NCBI RefSeq assembly: GCF_025947365.1
Contig: NZ_CP110012.1
Span: 3,720,001-3,784,000 of the forward strand
Direction of reading: 5' to 3'
DNA from: Flavobacterium sp. N502540
GTDB lineage: Bacteria > Bacteroidota > Bacteroidia > Flavobacteriales > Flavobacteriaceae
DNA: 64,000 bases
The position numbers were made by a program, and so were the translations under genes. The stretch's first letter is position 1. Every line of letters begins with the position of its first letter. The notes beneath the pieces are model-generated. The model did not search any database and was not told the DNA's origin. It worked only from the letters and a program-made list of their open reading frames with translations. Positions 61,548-64,000 of this stretch are shown here, piece by piece.

Positions 61548-62963
61548 ATGAAAATTCTACTCACAGGCGCAACAGGATATATTGGTAAGAGGCTGTTGCC
61601 TTTACTGCTGGATCAGGGACATGAAGTAATCTGCTGTGTGAGGGATAAGAGCAGGTTTTATTATCCCAAAAGAGATACAAAAAACATCCATCTTCTTGAA
61701 GTTGATTTTTTAGATGCAAAAAGCGTGGAAAAAATCCCTGATGATATCGATGCGGCCTATTATCTGATTCATTCCATGTCAGGGGCGGTTAACTATGATG
61801 AGCTGGAAAGTATTTCGGCTCGTTATTTCAAGGAGAAAATAGACAGAACAGCCGCAAAACAGATTATTTATTTAAGCGGAATTGTAAACGATAAATCATT
61901 ATCCAAACATTTATCATCCAGAAAAGCAGTAGAGGAAATTTTAAAGAATGGAAAAACCCCGACCACTACACTAAGGGCTGGGATTATTGTGGGATCCGGG
62001 AGTGCTTCTTTTGAAATTATACGTGATCTGGTTAATAAACTCCCCGTGATGATTACTCCAAAATGGCTCAATACCAAATGCCAGCCTATTGCTATTGGGG
62101 ATGTTTTAGAGTTTTTAATCCGCTCACTGCTAAACCCTAAAACCTATAATGAAAGTTTTGATATCGGCGGTCCCGATATTCTGACCTATAAAGAAATGCT
62201 CCTGGGGTTTGCCCGGGCAAAAAAACTAAAAAGATATATTTATACACTGCCGGTCATGACGCCAAAATTGTCATCGTACTGGCTTTATTTTATTACTTCA
62301 ACTTCTTTTAAACTGGCTTCGGCATTAGTAAGCAGTATGAAAGTAGAAGTCGTTTGCAGTGACAGCAGGATTAATGATTTATTAAGTGTTAAGCCAATGA
62401 ATTACGAGATGGCGCTGCAGAGGGCACTCACAAAGATTAACGAAGATGCAGTGGCTTCGAGCTGGAAAGATTCACAGATCAGCGGACAGTTTAAAGGAAG
62501 TGTGGCTTATTATCTAAAGGTTCCTAAAAAAGACTGCTTTATTGACAGAAGAAAAAGAAAAATCATTGACAGGGATGCTGTGATATCTAAAATATGGTCT
62601 ATCGGCGGGGAAACCGGATGGTATTACGCAGACTGGCTCTGGAGCCTGCGCGGCTTTATGGATAAGATTGCCGGAGGTGTGGGAGCAAGAAGGGGAAGAA
62701 CCAGTAGACATGAAATTCATGCAGGAGATGCACTCGATTTCTGGCGTGTGGTATATGCTGACAAGAAAGAAGGAAAATTAATTTTATATGCCGAGATGAA
62801 ACTGCCCGGAGAAGCGTGGCTTGAATTTAAAATTATTAATAATAAATTGTACCAGGCCGCGACTTTTAGACCTAAGGGAATATTGGGCAGGCTGTACTGG
62901 TATTCAGTGCTGCCTTTTCATGGTTTTATTTTCAATGGAATGATTAATGAATTAACACGTTAG
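61548..62963 (+). CDS. SDR (NmrA-like) protein with DUF2867 domain
   Basis: A 471-residue two-domain protein. The N-terminal extended SDR part begins ILLTGATGYIGKRLLPLL (NAD(P)-binding), with the mid-segment IIYLSGIVNDKSLSKHLSSR. The C-terminal ~150 residues are DUF2867: WSIGGETGWYYADWLWSLRG, FMDKIAGGVGARRGRTSR and YWYSVLPFHGFIFNGM. Both domains are complete. Genes of this type frequently lie beside photolyases and flavin reductases in Bacteroidota. The substrate is unknown; a quinone or carotenoid-related role is speculative. It forms a pair with the SDR gene. Confidence 0.88.
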   Translation: MKILLTGATGYIGKRLLPLLLDQGHEVICCVRDKSRFYYPKRDTKNIHLLEVDFLDAKSVEKIPDDIDAAYYLIHSMSGAVNYDELESISARYFKEKIDRTAAKQIIYLSGIVNDKSLSKHLSSRKAVEEILKNGKTPTTTLRAGIIVGSGSASFEIIRDLVNKLPVMITPKWLNTKCQPIAIGDVLEFLIRSLLNPKTYNESFDIGGPDILTYKEMLLGFARAKKLKRYIYTLPVMTPKLSSYWLYFITSTSFKLASALVSSMKVEVVCSDSRINDLLSVKPMNYEMALQRALTKINEDAVASSWKDSQISGQFKGSVAYYLKVPKKDCFIDRRKRKIIDRDAVISKIWSIGGETGWYYADWLWSLRGFMDKIAGGVGARRGRTSRHEIHAGDALDFWRVVYADKKEGKLILYAEMKLPGEAWLEFKIINNKLYQAATFRPKGILGRLYWYSVLPFHGFIFNGMINELTR

Positions 62964-63021
62964 ATATATTTAATCATGGCATTATATGAAGAGTTTTTTT
63001 TATTCATATAGCCTGTGTTTA

Positions 63022-63054
63022 AATAAAAAAAGCATCTGCTTTAGGCAGATGCTT
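63022..63054. terminator. Terminator of the cold-shock gene
   Basis: AGCATCTGC (63031-63039) pairs with GCAGATGCT (63045-63053). On the minus strand it is followed by seven T, 23 nt behind the cold-shock stop. It may also end the plus-strand SDR pair. Confidence 0.85.
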
Positions 63055-63076
63055 GATAAACTAATTTTATAGTAAA

Positions 63077-63268
63077 TTATGCTATTACTACGTTCACTGC
63101 GTTTGGACCTTTGCGTCCTTCCTGCACGTCATAACGCACCTGATCATTTTCACGGATATTTTCCGACAGCCCTGAAACGTGAACAAAAACTTCGTTTCCG
63201 CCATCTGTGGGTGTTATAAAACCAAAACCTTTTTCTTCATTGAAGAATTTTACTGTACCTTCCTACAT
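63077..63268 (-). pseudogene. Cold-shock-domain gene with TAG as codon 2
   Basis: From ATG (63266-63268) the frame reads ATG TAG GAA GGT and goes on without interruption: EGTVKFFNEEKGFGFITPTD, GGNEVFVHVSGLSENIREND and QVRYDVQEGRKGPNAVNVVIA, to TAA at 63077. RNP1 (KGFGFI) and RNP2 (VFVHVS) are intact. The family normally begins MQEGTVKFFN, so CAG to TAG explains the stop. No other ATG, GTG or TTG start precedes the domain. Either the gene is newly dead, or the base is an error, or translation starts unusually. It has a good terminator, suggesting it was expressed. Confidence 0.85.
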
Positions 63269-63409
63269 GTTAAATATTTAATTTACACAAATGTAGCGTA
63301 TTAAATAACAGGAAACTGAAAAAAGATTTTTAATTGTGTTTTTCTTAACGTAAGTCAATCCGCGGTAATGGGCATAGGCTTAATAAATGCGATTTTCAAG
63401 GGGAAAACT

Positions 63410-63670
63410 TCACTGCTGGAGGCTGTTTTCTAATACCTGTGAAGGGGCAGGGAGCCCTAATTCTTTGGTCGCTGATCGTATGTTCCTGAAAAAGCCAACG
63501 CTGTAAGAACATTTTGCATAGCAGATCACATCAAAATTCTGTTCTGTGAGCTCTTCTATTTTTAAATCGGTTATCGCAAGGGATTCTGATGTTTTTTTGT
63601 TAATGGCTTTTCCCAGAATCCTGTCCTGATAATATTGTGAAGGCTGCTCTGCTTCTTTTAGGGTATACAT
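63410..63670 (-). CDS. Small hypothetical protein
   Basis: An 86-residue protein beginning MYTLKEAEQPSQYYQDRILG, with LKIEELTEQNFDVICYAKCS and the final helix-rich SATKELGLPAPSQVLENSLQ. Two cysteines lie close together (CYAKC). I do not recognise the family. No signal peptide is seen. It is separated from the cold-shock gene by 141 nt and from the plus-strand partial gene by 191 nt. Confidence 0.5.
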   Translation of the reverse strand: MYTLKEAEQPSQYYQDRILGKAINKKTSESLAITDLKIEELTEQNFDVICYAKCSYSVGFFRNIRSATKELGLPAPSQVLENSLQQ

Positions 63671-63861
63671 ATGCCGTTGGTTTTTATCAAAAATACAAAA
63701 ATAACTGCAGATTTTACGCTGTCTGTCTTTAATGCGGCAAAACGGTGCACTTTAAGCTGCAGGGCTTTGTTTTTTAACATCCCCGATCTTGATACGTACC
63801 ATTTTAATAATTATATTTGATCTGGAAAGACCATCATTTATAAACATCAGATTTTTTTACA

Positions 63862-64000
63862 ATGCAAAAAGAAGTACGATTCAAGGTGAGAAAAGATCTG
63901 GACCCGCAGGAGCAACAGAGGGTCATTAAATTAAAAGGAAGCCTTATTTCCAAAGGCTACACCGAAATTATACATATCAGGGACCAGGGCGAGGAGTTTC
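63862..64000 (+). CDS. Hypothetical protein, N-terminal part (runs off the window)
   Basis: From the ATG at 63862 an open frame continues to the window edge: MQKEVRFKVRKDLDPQEQQR, then VIKLKGSLISKGYTEIIHIR and DQGEEF. It is charged and strand/helix-like with no family that I recognise. The preceding 191 nt, apart from a 16-codon minus frame, hold nothing identifiable. Confidence 0.5.
   Translation, partial: MQKEVRFKVRKDLDPQEQQRVIKLKGSLISKGYTEIIHIRDQGEEF

Noticed and set aside
63747..63802. 16-codon minus-strand frame (MVRIKIGDVKKQSPAA)
   Set aside because: Too short to support as a gene; no family match or ribosome site is seen.

Overview
The window is a chromosomal segment of a Flavobacterium-like member of the Bacteroidota. 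The evidence is the gene content and order (rsfS-ftsH-LUD-cdsA-psd-ACBP, and birA / SRPBCC / pyrE / NUDIX), AT-rich spacers, several -7 boxes of the form TAnnTTTG, weak or absent Shine-Dalgarno sequences, signal peptides ending in FAQ, and many lipoproteins with a Cys near residue 20. No rRNA, intact tRNA or CRISPR array is visible.

Region 1 (1-53.6 kb) is mostly conserved chromosome. It starts inside clpC (minus) and continues with gyrA, a TPR protein, OsmC, a DUF349 protein, aroE with a TPR partner, a class-III aminotransferase, an OstA-like protein and a GH13 amylase lipoprotein. A long minus-strand block follows: rsfS, ftsH, LUD protein, cdsA, psd, acyl-CoA-binding protein and a lipoprotein superoxide dismutase. 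Then come birA, a DUF2306-like protein, an SRPBCC protein and the tightly divergent pyrE/NUDIX pair. After these are an M14 peptidase, a MocR regulator divergent from a cupin/DapA-like pair, a DbpA-like helicase, PhnA, coaD, ddl, a PASTA protein with rluD, an acyl-CoA dehydrogenase homologue, a ModF-like ABC protein, a sulfurtransferase, MscS, a thioesterase, a saccharopine-dehydrogenase-type protein, a CPA1 antiporter and dnaK. Spacers are full of short repeats: TTTCARG heptamers, CGCAAAG palindromes, AAGGTTCAAAGG words, TTAGATAR and CCTCAGCA octamers. Some structured elements may be transcribed RNAs.

Region 2 (about 53.6-57.0 kb) is a mobile module just behind the dnaK terminator. It holds a zinc-ribbon/double-HTH protein, a tyrosine recombinase with a complete catalytic set and a membrane protein, all overlapping by 4 nt. 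A strong terminator and another HTH protein follow. A 9-bp direct repeat and a decayed tRNA-3'-end-like sequence mark its right side, where a photolyase-related gene is cut off.

Region 3 (57.0-64.0 kb) is a light/redox cluster. On the minus strand are a DUF2805 protein, a flavin reductase, a cryptochrome/photolyase, a 45-residue DUF2256 protein and a broken photolyase-related (DPRP) gene. Divergent from them are an SDR lacking the catalytic Tyr and an SDR-DUF2867 protein. A cold-shock gene with an in-frame TAG as codon 2, a small unknown gene and a partial ORF complete the window. Two nonsense codons and one truncation suggest the region beside the mobile module is decaying.
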